From the IMG/VR virus record IMGVR_UViG_3300025168_000780, positions 1-21,731 of that record: a stretch of DNA of 21,731 bases. One strand, written 5' to 3'. Positions 14,943 to 21,731 of this stretch are shown one piece after another (position 1 is the stretch's first letter; each line of letters begins with the position of its first letter). The stretch comes from a virus. Position numbers and translations under genes: made by a program. The notes under the pieces are model-generated. The model saw only the letters and a list, made by a program, of their open reading frames with translations. It searched no databases and was not told the DNA's origin.

Positions 14943-15896
14943 ATGAAAAGATTGCTTATCATTGATGGACAAAATATGTTCATCCGTAACTATGTTATGT
15001 CTCCCCAATTGGATATCAACGGGAATCCAATTGGGGGGCTGACTGGTTTTATGCGCTCCCTTCAGAAGGAAGTGCGCCGTGCTAAACCTGACCGAGTTGT
15101 AGTTTGTTGGGAAGGTCCGGGTGGCTCACAAGCTCGCAGGGAAAAGAACAAGAATTATAAACTTGGACGTAAAGCCCCAAAGCTTAACCGAGAGTATGAG
15201 TTTGCTACACCAGAAGCTGAAAGAGAAAATAAATACGACCAGCTTATGAAGCTGACGGAGTATCTGGAGCAACTTCCTGTTCTTCAGGTGTCCTTGGAGA
15301 ATGTAGAGGCTGACGACATCATCGCTTGGCTCTGTCATTGTAGTGAGTATGACGAGTGGCAGAAGGTTATTGTATCTAATGACCAAGACTTTTTGCAGCT
15401 TTGCGATGATAAGACTGTTTTGCTGCGACCCGGCAAGAACGAACAGGTTATTAATAAGAATAAAGTGCTTGAGGAATATGGTATACATCCTCGTAACTTT
15501 GCGTGGGCACGAGCAGTTGTTGGAGACAAATCTGACAATTTAGAAGGAGTTAGGGGACTAGGCTTAAAGACAATGGCTAAAAGATTTCCCTTCCTTTCAG
15601 AAAATAAAGACTATGGTCTTGAAGATATTTTAACGCACGCAGAAAATAATAAAAATAAAGTCCAGGCTTTTCAAAAAGTTCTTGAAAGTAAAGAAATTAT
15701 TGCCTCAAATTATGATATTATGCAGCTATATACCACTGTCATATCACCGCAAGGAGTCCGCAAATTAAAATATGCAATTGAGAACGACGGGGTTGATCTC
15801 AATCGCACCAAAATTAGGACAATGCTCCTCAAAGATGGGATTGGCACTTTAAATATTGACGAGCTTATGTTGATGCTCAACTCTCACAGAAAATAA
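14943..15896 (+). CDS. 5'-3' exonuclease (FEN family; RNase H of T4 type)
   Basis: A 317-residue structure-specific 5' nuclease that removes RNA primers and flaps. Acidic metal-ligand positions are present: LLIIDGQNMF with Asp8, VEADDII with Glu122, Asp124 and Asp125, VIVSNDQDFL with Asp147 and Asp149, and VVGDKSDNL with Asp195 and Asp198. GVRGLGLKTMAKRF (202-215) is the helix-three-turn-helix DNA-binding motif. The basic arch region (about 62-80, RREKNKNYKLGRK) matches the family. The fold is complete, and its length is near that of T4 RNase H (305 residues). The final third, from about 15540, is noticeably richer in A and T. GGAGACC at about 14934 supports the start. It would work with the polymerases and SSB on the lagging strand. 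Confidence 0.88.
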   Translation: MKRLLIIDGQNMFIRNYVMSPQLDINGNPIGGLTGFMRSLQKEVRRAKPDRVVVCWEGPGGSQARREKNKNYKLGRKAPKLNREYEFATPEAERENKYDQLMKLTEYLEQLPVLQVSLENVEADDIIAWLCHCSEYDEWQKVIVSNDQDFLQLCDDKTVLLRPGKNEQVINKNKVLEEYGIHPRNFAWARAVVGDKSDNLEGVRGLGLKTMAKRFPFLSENKDYGLEDILTHAENNKNKVQAFQKVLESKEIIASNYDIMQLYTTVISPQGVRKLKYAIENDGVDLNRTKIRTMLLKDGIGTLNIDELMLMLNSHRK

Positions 15897-15905
15897 ACGA
15901 GAGTT
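15879..15905 (+). terminator. Weak hairpin at the end of the 5' nuclease gene
   Basis: AACTCTC (15879-15885) pairs perfectly with GAGAGTT (15899-15905) around a 13-nt loop spanning the stop codon. Only a poor T-rich stretch follows, so termination would be partial at best. It sits directly before a promoter. Confidence 0.3.
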
Positions 15906-15909
15906 GCCC

Positions 15910-15937
15910 TTCACATTTTCAGCAATTAAGTTATAGT
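15910..15937 (+). promoter_or_regulatory. Sigma70-like promoter before the helicase gene
   Basis: TTCACA, a 16-nt spacer and TATAGT, 18 nt before the helicase ATG. It has the same spacer length as the promoters at 12531, 12948 and 20706. Confidence 0.55.
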
Positions 15938-15955
15938 AGAGGACAAGGAATTTAA

Positions 15956-17461
15956 ATGACCGAACAACAGCACGATACATTTAGCAAGTTCGGAAAATCC
16001 TTCCAAGAAAAATTAGTAAAGACCATCCTCTTTGATCGTAACTTTGCGAATCAAATGGAGGAGGTTCTAGACACCAGTTATCTAGAGTTGAAATACCTTC
16101 AAGTTTTTGTGGACCTGATGTTCCAGCACAAGCAGTCCTACCCGCACCCAACTTATGAAGCAATGGTTTCAGTTGTGCGGACACAGACCGAAGATTACTC
16201 AGATAGTATTATTAAACAGGTCATCGAGTTTATGGCTCGCATCAAGAGCAATGCTATCGGTGACGAGGACGAAGAGTATGTCAAGGAGAAGTCCCTAGAC
16301 TTTTGTAAGAAGCAGAAATTAAAAGAGGCTATCCTCAAGTCGGTAGACCTCCTTCAGTCCCAGAGCTTTGATCAGATCCAAAAGGTCATCAATGAGGCGA
16401 TGAACCTCGGCGCTGATAACGACCACGGGCACGACTACCATGAAGATGTTCTTGACCGCTTTGAGATGAAGATGCGCAATCCCGTCTCTACTCATTGGGA
16501 TGAAATTGATATGATTACCAAAGGCGGACTTGGCAAGCGAGAGCTTGGCGTAGTGGTCGCCCCAACTGGCGCAGGCAAGTCTATGGCTCTTGCCCACCTC
16601 GGCGCAATGGCTGTGGTCAAAGGCAAGACGGTAGTCCACTACACTTTAGAACTCGCAGACACTGTGGTTGGCCAACGCTATGACTCTTGTATCACGGGTA
16701 TCGAGCTAACGAGCTTAATGTCTATGAAGGATTCTATTGTTGAGGCAGTAGCACTTATCCCTGGACAACTCATTATTAAAGAGTATCCCACCAAGTCGGC
16801 ATCCACTCGCACAATTTTGACGCACCTAGAGAAACTGAAACAAAAGGGTATCAATCCCGATATGATTATCGTGGACTACGCTGACCTTTTGAAACCAACA
16901 GCCTCTGGATTTAAGACTCAGGAACTCCGCCACAGTCTCGGCAATACCTATGAAGAACTACGAGCCATCGGTCAAGTGTGGGACATTCCAGTATGGACAG
17001 CATCCCAGACCAACCGTAGTGGATTGAACGCCGAGGTCATCACGATGGAAGCTATCAGTGAAGCATTTAGCAAGTGCTTTGTGGCTGACTTTATCTGTTC
17101 CATCTCCCGCACGGTTGAGGATAAGACTGAGAACAAAGGTCGTATGTTCGTAGCCAAAAACCGCAACGGTGTTGACGGCATTGTCTACCCAATGGAAATT
17201 GATACCTCTAGGGTTCACATGCGAGTTCTTCCGCCTGACGAGCACTCAACAATTGATGCAGTGGTGATGAAGACTAAGCAGGAACAAGATGAACACCTTC
17301 GGAAGAAGTATAAAAAGTTCAAAGCGACCCGAGACAAGAAAGCAGAAGACGCCCGCCAAAAAGCGGACGATAAAAAAAAACAGAATGAAGACCAAAAAAG
17401 TATTAAACAAGGGTTACGAGATTTAAAACAAAAACTTGAAGAGGAGAAAGCGGCATCATGA
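15956..17461 (+). CDS. Replicative DNA helicase, DnaB family (gp41-like)
   Basis: A 501-residue hexameric 5'-3' helicase. Residues 1-150 form the helical N-terminal domain. The RecA-like motor has GGLGKRELGVVVAPTGAGKS ending with Walker A (202-209), the catalytic Glu region HYTLELAD (228-235), Walker B MIIVDYADLL (303-312), and the sensor WTASQTNRSG (347-356) with Gln351. FVAKNRNG (398-405) supplies the Lys/Arg finger. Residues about 438-501 form an extra, very charged Lys/Glu/Gln tail, probably helical, that could bind a loader, primase or polymerase. The gene has its own promoter. Its end overlaps the ribonucleotide reductase start by four bases (ATGA), so translation is probably coupled. 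A run of nine A (17372-17380) lies in the tail. Confidence 0.9.
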   Translation: MTEQQHDTFSKFGKSFQEKLVKTILFDRNFANQMEEVLDTSYLELKYLQVFVDLMFQHKQSYPHPTYEAMVSVVRTQTEDYSDSIIKQVIEFMARIKSNAIGDEDEEYVKEKSLDFCKKQKLKEAILKSVDLLQSQSFDQIQKVINEAMNLGADNDHGHDYHEDVLDRFEMKMRNPVSTHWDEIDMITKGGLGKRELGVVVAPTGAGKSMALAHLGAMAVVKGKTVVHYTLELADTVVGQRYDSCITGIELTSLMSMKDSIVEAVALIPGQLIIKEYPTKSASTRTILTHLEKLKQKGINPDMIIVDYADLLKPTASGFKTQELRHSLGNTYEELRAIGQVWDIPVWTASQTNRSGLNAEVITMEAISEAFSKCFVADFICSISRTVEDKTENKGRMFVAKNRNGVDGIVYPMEIDTSRVHMRVLPPDEHSTIDAVVMKTKQEQDEHLRKKYKKFKATRDKKAEDARQKADDKKKQNEDQKSIKQGLRDLKQKLEEEKAAS

Positions 17462-19329
17462 GCGACACAGACTTATCAACGGAAATCCTATCGGATATCA
17501 CGGTATATATGAAGTATGCCCGATATCTTCCGGAAAAGCAACGCCGTGAAACTTGGGACGAACTCGTCGCTCGTAATATGGAAATGCATATGAAGAAGTA
17601 TCCCAATCTCAAGCAAGAGATTAAGGATAACTATCAGCTTGTATATGATAAAAAGGTGTTGCCTTCAATGCGCTCTATGCAGTTTGCAGGCAAGCCTATT
17701 GAAATCTCTCCCAATCGTGTATTCAATTGCGCCTATGCCCCTGTGGATGACTGGCGTGTGTTCGGCGAGATTATGTTTTTGTTGCTTGGTGGAACCGGCG
17801 TGGGCTACTCTGTCCAGCACCACCATGTAGACGAACTTCCAGAGATTCACAAACCTAACTCAGAAAGAACTCGGAGGTATTTAGTAAATGATAGTATTGA
17901 AGGATGGGCTGATGCAGTCAAACATCTTATCCGCAGCTACTTCTTTGGTGGCTCTAAGCTACGATTTGATTATAGTGATATTCGCCCTAAAGGTGCTCGC
18001 CTTGTAACTTCTGGTGGCAAAGCCCCAGGACCCCAGCCTCTCAAAGAGTGCTTGGTTAAGGTCGAGGGGGTTCTGAACGAAAAGGTTGATGGTGAAAAGC
18101 TGTCCGCTATTGAAGTCCACGACATCGTTTGCCATATTGCCGACGCTGTTCTGGCTGGCGGCATTCGCCGAGCGGCTCTTATCTCTTTGTTCTCCGCAAG
18201 TGACAACGAGATGATTGCCTGCAAGGCTGGCAACTGGTGGGAGACCAACCCACAGCGAGGACGAGCCAACAACTCTGCTGTACTTTTGCGGCACAAAGTC
18301 ACAAAAGAATTCTTCCTAGACTTATGGAAACGAGTGGAAGCATCCAACGCTGGCGAACCTGGCATCTACCTGTCCAACGACAAGGACTGGGGAACCAACC
18401 CCTGCTGTGAGATCGGACTACGACCATTCCAGTTCTGTAACCTTACGGAAGTTAATGTTAGTAACATCACAGGACAAAATGATCTAGAGGAACGAGTGAG
18501 GGCTGCCACCTTTATCGGCACCCTCCAAGCAGGCTACACAGACTTTCATTATCTTCGCCCAGTGTGGCAGCGAACAACTGAAAAGGATGCACTCATTGGT
18601 GTGTCTATGACAGGCATCGCTTCGGGTCGAGTGCTCCAAGACGACATTAGTTTGACGGATGCTGCGAACGTAGTCAAAGAAGAAAATGCCCGTGTTGCTG
18701 ATAAGATTGGAATCAATCAGGCAGCCCGTACAACCTGCGTAAAGCCAGCAGGCACAACGAGTTTAGCACTAGGAACATCTAGTGGCATCCACGCCTGGCA
18801 TAACGATTATTATATCCGCCGAATCAGAGTTGGCAAAAATGAGCCAATTTATTGGCACCTAGCAATTCACCACCCAGAACTGGTGGAGGATGAGTTCTTC
18901 CGTCCACACGATACAGCCGTCATCTCGGTGCCTCAACGAGCACCCGAAGGTTCTATCCTGCGTGATGAGTCTGCCTTCCAGCTTTTGCGGCGAGTAAAGA
19001 AGATTACCAAAGAGTGGGTTAATCCCGGCAAGCGATCAGGACAAAATGGTCACAATGTTTCAGCTACTATTTCTTTACGGGAAAACGAATGGTCTGACGC
19101 TGGCGAATGGATGTGGGAGAACCGCAAACATTATAATGGGCTGGCTGTGCTGCCCTTCAATGGCGGCACCTATCAGCAGGCACCATTTGAAGACTGCTCC
19201 AAGGAGAAGTTTGATGCTATGATGGCTACGCTTGAAGGTGTTGACCTCTCTAAGATTGTAGAAGAAGATGACAACACTGATCTTAAGGGTGAAGCAGCCT
19301 GTGCAGGCGGCGAGTGCGAAATTACTTAA
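17458..19329 (+). CDS. nrdJ: Class II (adenosylcobalamin-dependent) ribonucleotide reductase
   Basis: A 623-residue enzyme making deoxyribonucleotides, of the monomeric type known from Lactobacillus leichmannii RTPR (739 residues). VFNCAYAPVDDWR places redox Cys91. WGTNPCCEIGLRPFQFCNLTEVN-type sequence places the radical Cys316, Glu318 and the second redox Cys327. The 11-residue Cys316-Cys327 spacing equals that of RTPR. The C-terminal CAGGEC (615-620) is the reducing Cys pair, with the same spacing as in RTPR. FLLLGGTGVGYSVQ (107-120) is the family's nucleotide-region signature. It is about 115 residues shorter than RTPR. Radical formation would depend on host vitamin B12 and oxygen would not be needed. 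It is coupled to the helicase gene by an ATGA overlap. Confidence 0.88.
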   Translation: MSDTDLSTEILSDITVYMKYARYLPEKQRRETWDELVARNMEMHMKKYPNLKQEIKDNYQLVYDKKVLPSMRSMQFAGKPIEISPNRVFNCAYAPVDDWRVFGEIMFLLLGGTGVGYSVQHHHVDELPEIHKPNSERTRRYLVNDSIEGWADAVKHLIRSYFFGGSKLRFDYSDIRPKGARLVTSGGKAPGPQPLKECLVKVEGVLNEKVDGEKLSAIEVHDIVCHIADAVLAGGIRRAALISLFSASDNEMIACKAGNWWETNPQRGRANNSAVLLRHKVTKEFFLDLWKRVEASNAGEPGIYLSNDKDWGTNPCCEIGLRPFQFCNLTEVNVSNITGQNDLEERVRAATFIGTLQAGYTDFHYLRPVWQRTTEKDALIGVSMTGIASGRVLQDDISLTDAANVVKEENARVADKIGINQAARTTCVKPAGTTSLALGTSSGIHAWHNDYYIRRIRVGKNEPIYWHLAIHHPELVEDEFFRPHDTAVISVPQRAPEGSILRDESAFQLLRRVKKITKEWVNPGKRSGQNGHNVSATISLRENEWSDAGEWMWENRKHYNGLAVLPFNGGTYQQAPFEDCSKEKFDAMMATLEGVDLSKIVEEDDNTDLKGEAACAGGECEIT

Positions 19330-19354
19330 AGGGAAACAAAAAGTATTATATAAT
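19326..19354 (+). promoter_or_regulatory. Weaker candidate promoter before the small-gene block
   Basis: A perfect TATAAT (19349-19354) has a poor -35 candidate, TTAAAG, 17 nt upstream. It precedes a strong ribosome site (AGGAAAGGAG) of the gene at 19377. Confidence 0.4.
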
Positions 19355-19376
19355 GTGAAGAGGAAAGGAGTCTGTT

Positions 19377-19610
19377 ATGGCTACCCTAAACTTTATTATG
19401 CCCGATGATCTTAAAGAGGGCTTTTGTGAACGAGAAGAAAAGCAGTCCAAGAACAAACACACTTGGTTGCCATCGGGACAAACACGAGCAATTGTTGGTG
19501 ATGAGATAGCCATTGAGTGCTATTGTAAGCACTGCAATATGCGTGAGTGGACTCAAACTTCTCGCTTTGAATTTGAAATGCTACAGGACTATTGGAAGGA
19601 ACTAAGATGA
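19377..19610 (+). CDS. Small Cys-containing protein, unknown function
   Basis: A 77-residue protein, not recognised. It has Cys17, His28 and a cluster CYCKHC (Cys48, Cys50, His52, Cys53) followed by MREWTQTSRFEFE, so one zinc ion could be bound. The cluster resembles short phage zinc-ribbon halves with a following R/E-W-T. It has a strong ribosome site, AGGAAAGGAG at about 19361-19370. Its stop overlaps the next gene's ATG (ATGA), suggesting coupling with the GroES-like gene. Confidence 0.7.
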   Translation: MATLNFIMPDDLKEGFCEREEKQSKNKHTWLPSGQTRAIVGDEIAIECYCKHCNMREWTQTSRFEFEMLQDYWKELR

Positions 19611-19858
19611 AACCATTGAATCGCAGACTACTTATTGAAGTCACAGAGGAGGAACCAGAACAGGGAGCATTCTTCGTTCCGGCGGAGGAAAAGGTTGAAG
19701 AGTTCTTAGCGGCTAAGGTTATGGACTGTGCTATTGACTGCACTACCGACCTAACCGGCAAGACTGTGGTCATCCATTCTTTTGGGATAGAAGAGGTAAC
19801 GGTCAGAGGAAAGAAATATACTTTCATTGGCGAGAATCACCTGATCTGTGTAGAATAA
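19607..19858 (+). CDS. Very small GroES-like co-chaperonin
   Basis: An 83-residue protein with GroES-type layout. It starts MKPLNRRLLIEVTEEEPEQG, matching the GroES N-terminus (R-P-L-x-D-R and E-x-E). Next is a short mobile-loop candidate GAFFVPAEE with the hydrophobic trio that binds GroEL. The ending KKYTFIGENHLICVE matches the GroES C-terminal strands. T4 gp31 (111 residues) plays this role for capsid folding. An in-frame ATG at 19592 exists, but 19607 has AGGA 6 nt upstream and gives the GroES-like beginning, so it is preferred. The middle (VMDCAIDCTTDLTGKTVVIH) is divergent. Confidence 0.65.
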   Translation: MKPLNRRLLIEVTEEEPEQGAFFVPAEEKVEEFLAAKVMDCAIDCTTDLTGKTVVIHSFGIEEVTVRGKKYTFIGENHLICVE

Positions 19859-19862
19859 TATA

Positions 19863-20036
19863 ATGAACAGTAAATGCCAAGAACTTATCAAAGAGATCAA
19901 TAATCGTTTGGAATTGTCTCTTGATAAACAAAGGACTGAGAAGTCACGTTGGCATCATAAACAACTGGCTCGCCTACAACTTCGAGAACTAAGAAAGCTT
20001 CTCACTGAGGCAAAGTCCCAGCCGGAAGGCAACTAA
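19863..20036 (+). CDS. Small basic helical protein, unknown function
   Basis: A 57-residue reading frame, 4 nt after the GroES-like gene. The product is almost wholly helical and charged: CQELIKEINNRLELSLDKQR, then WHHKQLARLQLRELRKLLTE. Leu spacing suggests a coiled coil. The upstream ribosome site is weak, so coupling with the previous gene is likely. No family is recognised. Confidence 0.55.
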   Translation: MNSKCQELIKEINNRLELSLDKQRTEKSRWHHKQLARLQLRELRKLLTEAKSQPEGN

Positions 20037-20049
20037 GAAAGGTAATATT

Positions 20050-20364
20050 ATGAGACTTGAGGGAGAACCCTGCGTCATTGACGTAGGAGCATTTGTAATG
20101 AATTGTCATCACGGACTTCTCCGCATGGGTGTTGTCGCTTCTAAGAGAGTGGACCAACAAGGATGGACTCAGTGCAAAGTTAACTGGTTAGAGGATGACA
20201 TCTACGAAGCTCATAAAGCGTGGGGTCTAGAGATAGATTCAGATAAAGTTTATAGTGATGAGACTCGGGTTGACTATTTAAAACCAGTAAGTCCCAAGTG
20301 GTTACATAACGTCTTGGGGTCCTATGGGAGATATAAAAATGAGCAAAGAACAAAAAACGGCTGA
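20050..20364 (+). CDS. Small protein with possible SH3-like barrel, unknown function
   Basis: A 104-residue protein. The middle (GLLRMGVVASKRVDQQGWTQ then CKVNWLEDD, residues about 22-50) has the strand pattern of small SH3-like barrels, with a glycine-valine turn and a W-x-x-C-K-V-x-W segment. This is only a pattern impression. It has GAAAGG 9 nt before the ATG. It overlaps the following gene by 26 nt. The function is unknown. Confidence 0.65.
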   Translation: MRLEGEPCVIDVGAFVMNCHHGLLRMGVVASKRVDQQGWTQCKVNWLEDDIYEAHKAWGLEIDSDKVYSDETRVDYLKPVSPKWLHNVLGSYGRYKNEQRTKNG

Positions 20365-20680
20365 AGAAGTTACTGACGACTTGATTCCAAAGCCACCATC
20401 TAAGTTGGCCCCCCGAGGAATTACTAGTTTCACTGTTTTCCGTCAGCAAGATGAGACGGGTGTTTCAGGTGAAGGTGTCGTAATTGAAGGCGTCGTCATG
20501 GCGACAGGTCAATGCGTTGTTCACTGGCTCTACCCACCGCCCCGTGGAGGTATCGCCATCTTTGATAGCATGAGTGACTTTGTGAAAGTTCATATTGAAC
20601 CTCACCCAGCTAATCAAACTATCATCACTTATCAAGATGGACACAAGGAAGTTTATGGCGGAACAAAGGACGAGGAATAA
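20339..20680 (+). CDS. Small phage protein of unknown function
   Basis: A 113-residue protein. After a polar N-terminus (about 30 residues), ITSFTVFRQQDETGVSGEGV, then VIEGVVMATGQCVVHWLYPP and a later DFVKVHIEPHP form a beta-rich domain that resembles small uncharacterised phage proteins, with the H-W and DF-x-K-V-H-I segments as landmarks. An ATG at 20324 is also in frame, but GGGAG at 20326-20330 lies 8 nt before the ATG at 20339, which is preferred. The stop codon lies in the loop of the terminator at 20669-20703. Confidence 0.7.
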   Translation: MSKEQKTAEEVTDDLIPKPPSKLAPRGITSFTVFRQQDETGVSGEGVVIEGVVMATGQCVVHWLYPPPRGGIAIFDSMSDFVKVHIEPHPANQTIITYQDGHKEVYGGTKDEE

Positions 20681-20703
20681 GTTACAATCTTCGTCTTCTT
20701 TTT
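20669..20703 (+). terminator. Factor-independent terminator before the polymerase III gene
   Basis: GACGAGGA (20669-20676) pairs with TCTTCGTC (20688-20695), eight pairs including one G-U, around an 11-nt loop. It is followed at once by TTCTTTTT. This is the only hairpin here with a proper T tract, and it ends the small-gene block. Confidence 0.65.
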
Positions 20704-20705
20704 GC

Positions 20706-20733
20706 TTGACTAATCCCAGAACTAGTCTATAAT
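20706..20733 (+). promoter_or_regulatory. Strong sigma70-like promoter of the polymerase III gene
   Basis: TTGACT, a 16-nt spacer and a perfect TATAAT, 29 nt before the ATG. It is the closest to consensus in the window and begins 2 nt after the terminator's T tract. Confidence 0.75.
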
Positions 20734-20762
20734 AAAACCATAAGAAAATAGAAAGGTTGCTA

Positions 20763-21731
20763 ATGGATAACCGCACCGAAAGCAAGATCCCATTCGTGGG
20801 ATTACATGCTCACTCTGGACTCTCACCGTTTGACGGGCTGGGGATGCCTGGCGAACATATGGACTTCGCCTATGAGAATGGGATGAACGCCCACGCTCTG
20901 ACCGACCACGGTCACATGAACGGGCTCTCGTTTCAGGTGGAACATTTAAAGAAAATGAAGGAAGACGGTAAAGACTTCCGAGCCATCTACGGATGCGAAT
21001 CCTACTTCATTAAGTCCCATCGTAAATGGCGCACGATGTACGAGGAGCACAAGGCTAACTCTAAGAAGCAGAAGAAGGAAGAGTATGGGATGGTCATCGA
21101 GGATGAGGACCGCCAGAAGAAGTTCAATCCTCTCAATAGCCGCAGTCACCTTGTGATGTTTGCCCAGAATCAGACCGGGTTAAATAATCTTTTTAAACTA
21201 GTTTCTGATAGTTACCAGCCTGAAAACTTCTATCGTTATCCTCGTATGGATTTTGAGATGCTAGACAAGTATAACGAGGGGCTCATCATCAGCACCGCTT
21301 GTATGTCTGGTCCACTGTTTGGAGACTTTTGGAAGAACCGAGATAAGAGTCCAGACCATGTACTGTCTGCAATGCGGGACACTATTGCTCAGTTCAAGGA
21401 GATCTTCGGCGACAGGTTCTACGGAGAGATCCAGTGGAATGATATTCCTGAGCAGCATCTCGGCAACAATCTTATTATTCAAGCCTGTATGGAAATGGGC
21501 GTAGAGGTCATCAGCACAGCCGATAGCCACTACCCACGACCAGAGCTTTGGAAAGAGCGAGAGATGTACAAGCGCATCGGCTGGGGAGGCAAGATCCCAG
21601 CGTGGGCTGAGGGCGGTAACGGCCTTCCCGACTCGGTTGATGAGGTCGGCTATGAACTCTATCCGAAGAACGGCGACCAGATGTGGGAGAGTTATAAGAG
21701 CTACTCCGCCAAGCATCGCACCGAGTACGAT
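20763..21731 (+). CDS. dnaE: DNA polymerase III alpha subunit (DnaE-type), N-terminal part only
   Basis: The first 323 residues of a bacterial-type replicative polymerase; the frame runs off the window, so the catalytic palm and the rest are unseen. The part seen is the PHP domain. GLHAHSGLSPFDGL gives His15, His17 and Asp24. ALTDHGHMNG gives His49. IYGCESYF gives Glu79, and SRSHLVMFA gives His129. IISTACMSG gives Cys180, and ISTADSHYPRP gives Asp254 and His256. Together these match the nine metal ligands of PHP domains that retain activity; E. coli DnaE has lost some of them. A Lys-rich insertion spans about 86-120. GAAAGG lies 6 nt before the ATG. It has a terminator-promoter boundary of its own. 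Confidence 0.88.
   Translation, partial: MDNRTESKIPFVGLHAHSGLSPFDGLGMPGEHMDFAYENGMNAHALTDHGHMNGLSFQVEHLKKMKEDGKDFRAIYGCESYFIKSHRKWRTMYEEHKANSKKQKKEEYGMVIEDEDRQKKFNPLNSRSHLVMFAQNQTGLNNLFKLVSDSYQPENFYRYPRMDFEMLDKYNEGLIISTACMSGPLFGDFWKNRDKSPDHVLSAMRDTIAQFKEIFGDRFYGEIQWNDIPEQHLGNNLIIQACMEMGVEVISTADSHYPRPELWKEREMYKRIGWGGKIPAWAEGGNGLPDSVDEVGYELYPKNGDQMWESYKSYSAKHRTEYD

Noticed and set aside
17372-17380. Run of nine A near the end of the helicase gene
   Set aside because: It encodes Lys codons in a very Lys-rich tail; slippage is possible but nothing around it suggests a programmed event.

Overview
This window is one continuous stretch of a tailed double-stranded DNA phage genome, with every convincing gene on the + strand. 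The tail genes (tail tube, gp26-like protein, tape measure, tube-baseplate junction, LysM-like baseplate protein) point to a contractile-tailed (myovirus-type) phage distantly related to T4. The replication genes are a mosaic: a gp32-like ssDNA-binding protein, RecA, a FEN-type 5' nuclease, a DnaB-type helicase, an adenosylcobalamin-dependent (class II) ribonucleotide reductase, a very small GroES-like protein and the start of a bacterial-type DNA polymerase III alpha subunit. Strong Shine-Dalgarno sites and good sigma70-type promoters fit a Gram-negative bacterial host. The host itself cannot be read from the sequence.

Layout. (1) 1-9882, tail and baseplate module: tail tube, gp26-like protein with a start-less reading frame directly behind it that is best explained by programmed frameshifting at a run of seven T, a small unknown protein, an 814-residue tape measure, a tube-baseplate junction protein, a LysM-like protein, and two large probable structural proteins. 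(2) 9897-12493, a cassette behind the structural genes: a compact family A DNA polymerase without a recognisable exonuclease domain, a divergent FtsZ/tubulin-like protein overlapping it, and a 147-residue unknown. (3) 12494-12929, membrane proteins: a possible 42-residue peptide and a one-helix MscS-like protein. (4) 13013-19329, the replication and nucleotide block: SSB, RecA, 5' nuclease, helicase, ribonucleotide reductase. (5) 19377-20680, small genes including the GroES-like protein. (6) 20706-21731, a promoter and the first 323 codons of a DNA polymerase III alpha subunit with an apparently intact PHP metal site, running off the window.

Regulation. Four good sigma70-like promoters with a 16-nt spacer, plus a weaker one, precede genes from 12.5 kb onward. 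None was seen in the tail module, where a different shared motif (CTACTTA followed by a TAAG-type sequence) lies upstream of three genes and may be a late promoter element. A factor-independent terminator directly followed by a promoter separates the small genes from the polymerase gene. No tRNA, CRISPR array, insertion sequence or integration gene was seen. No stretch longer than 300 bases lacks a gene.
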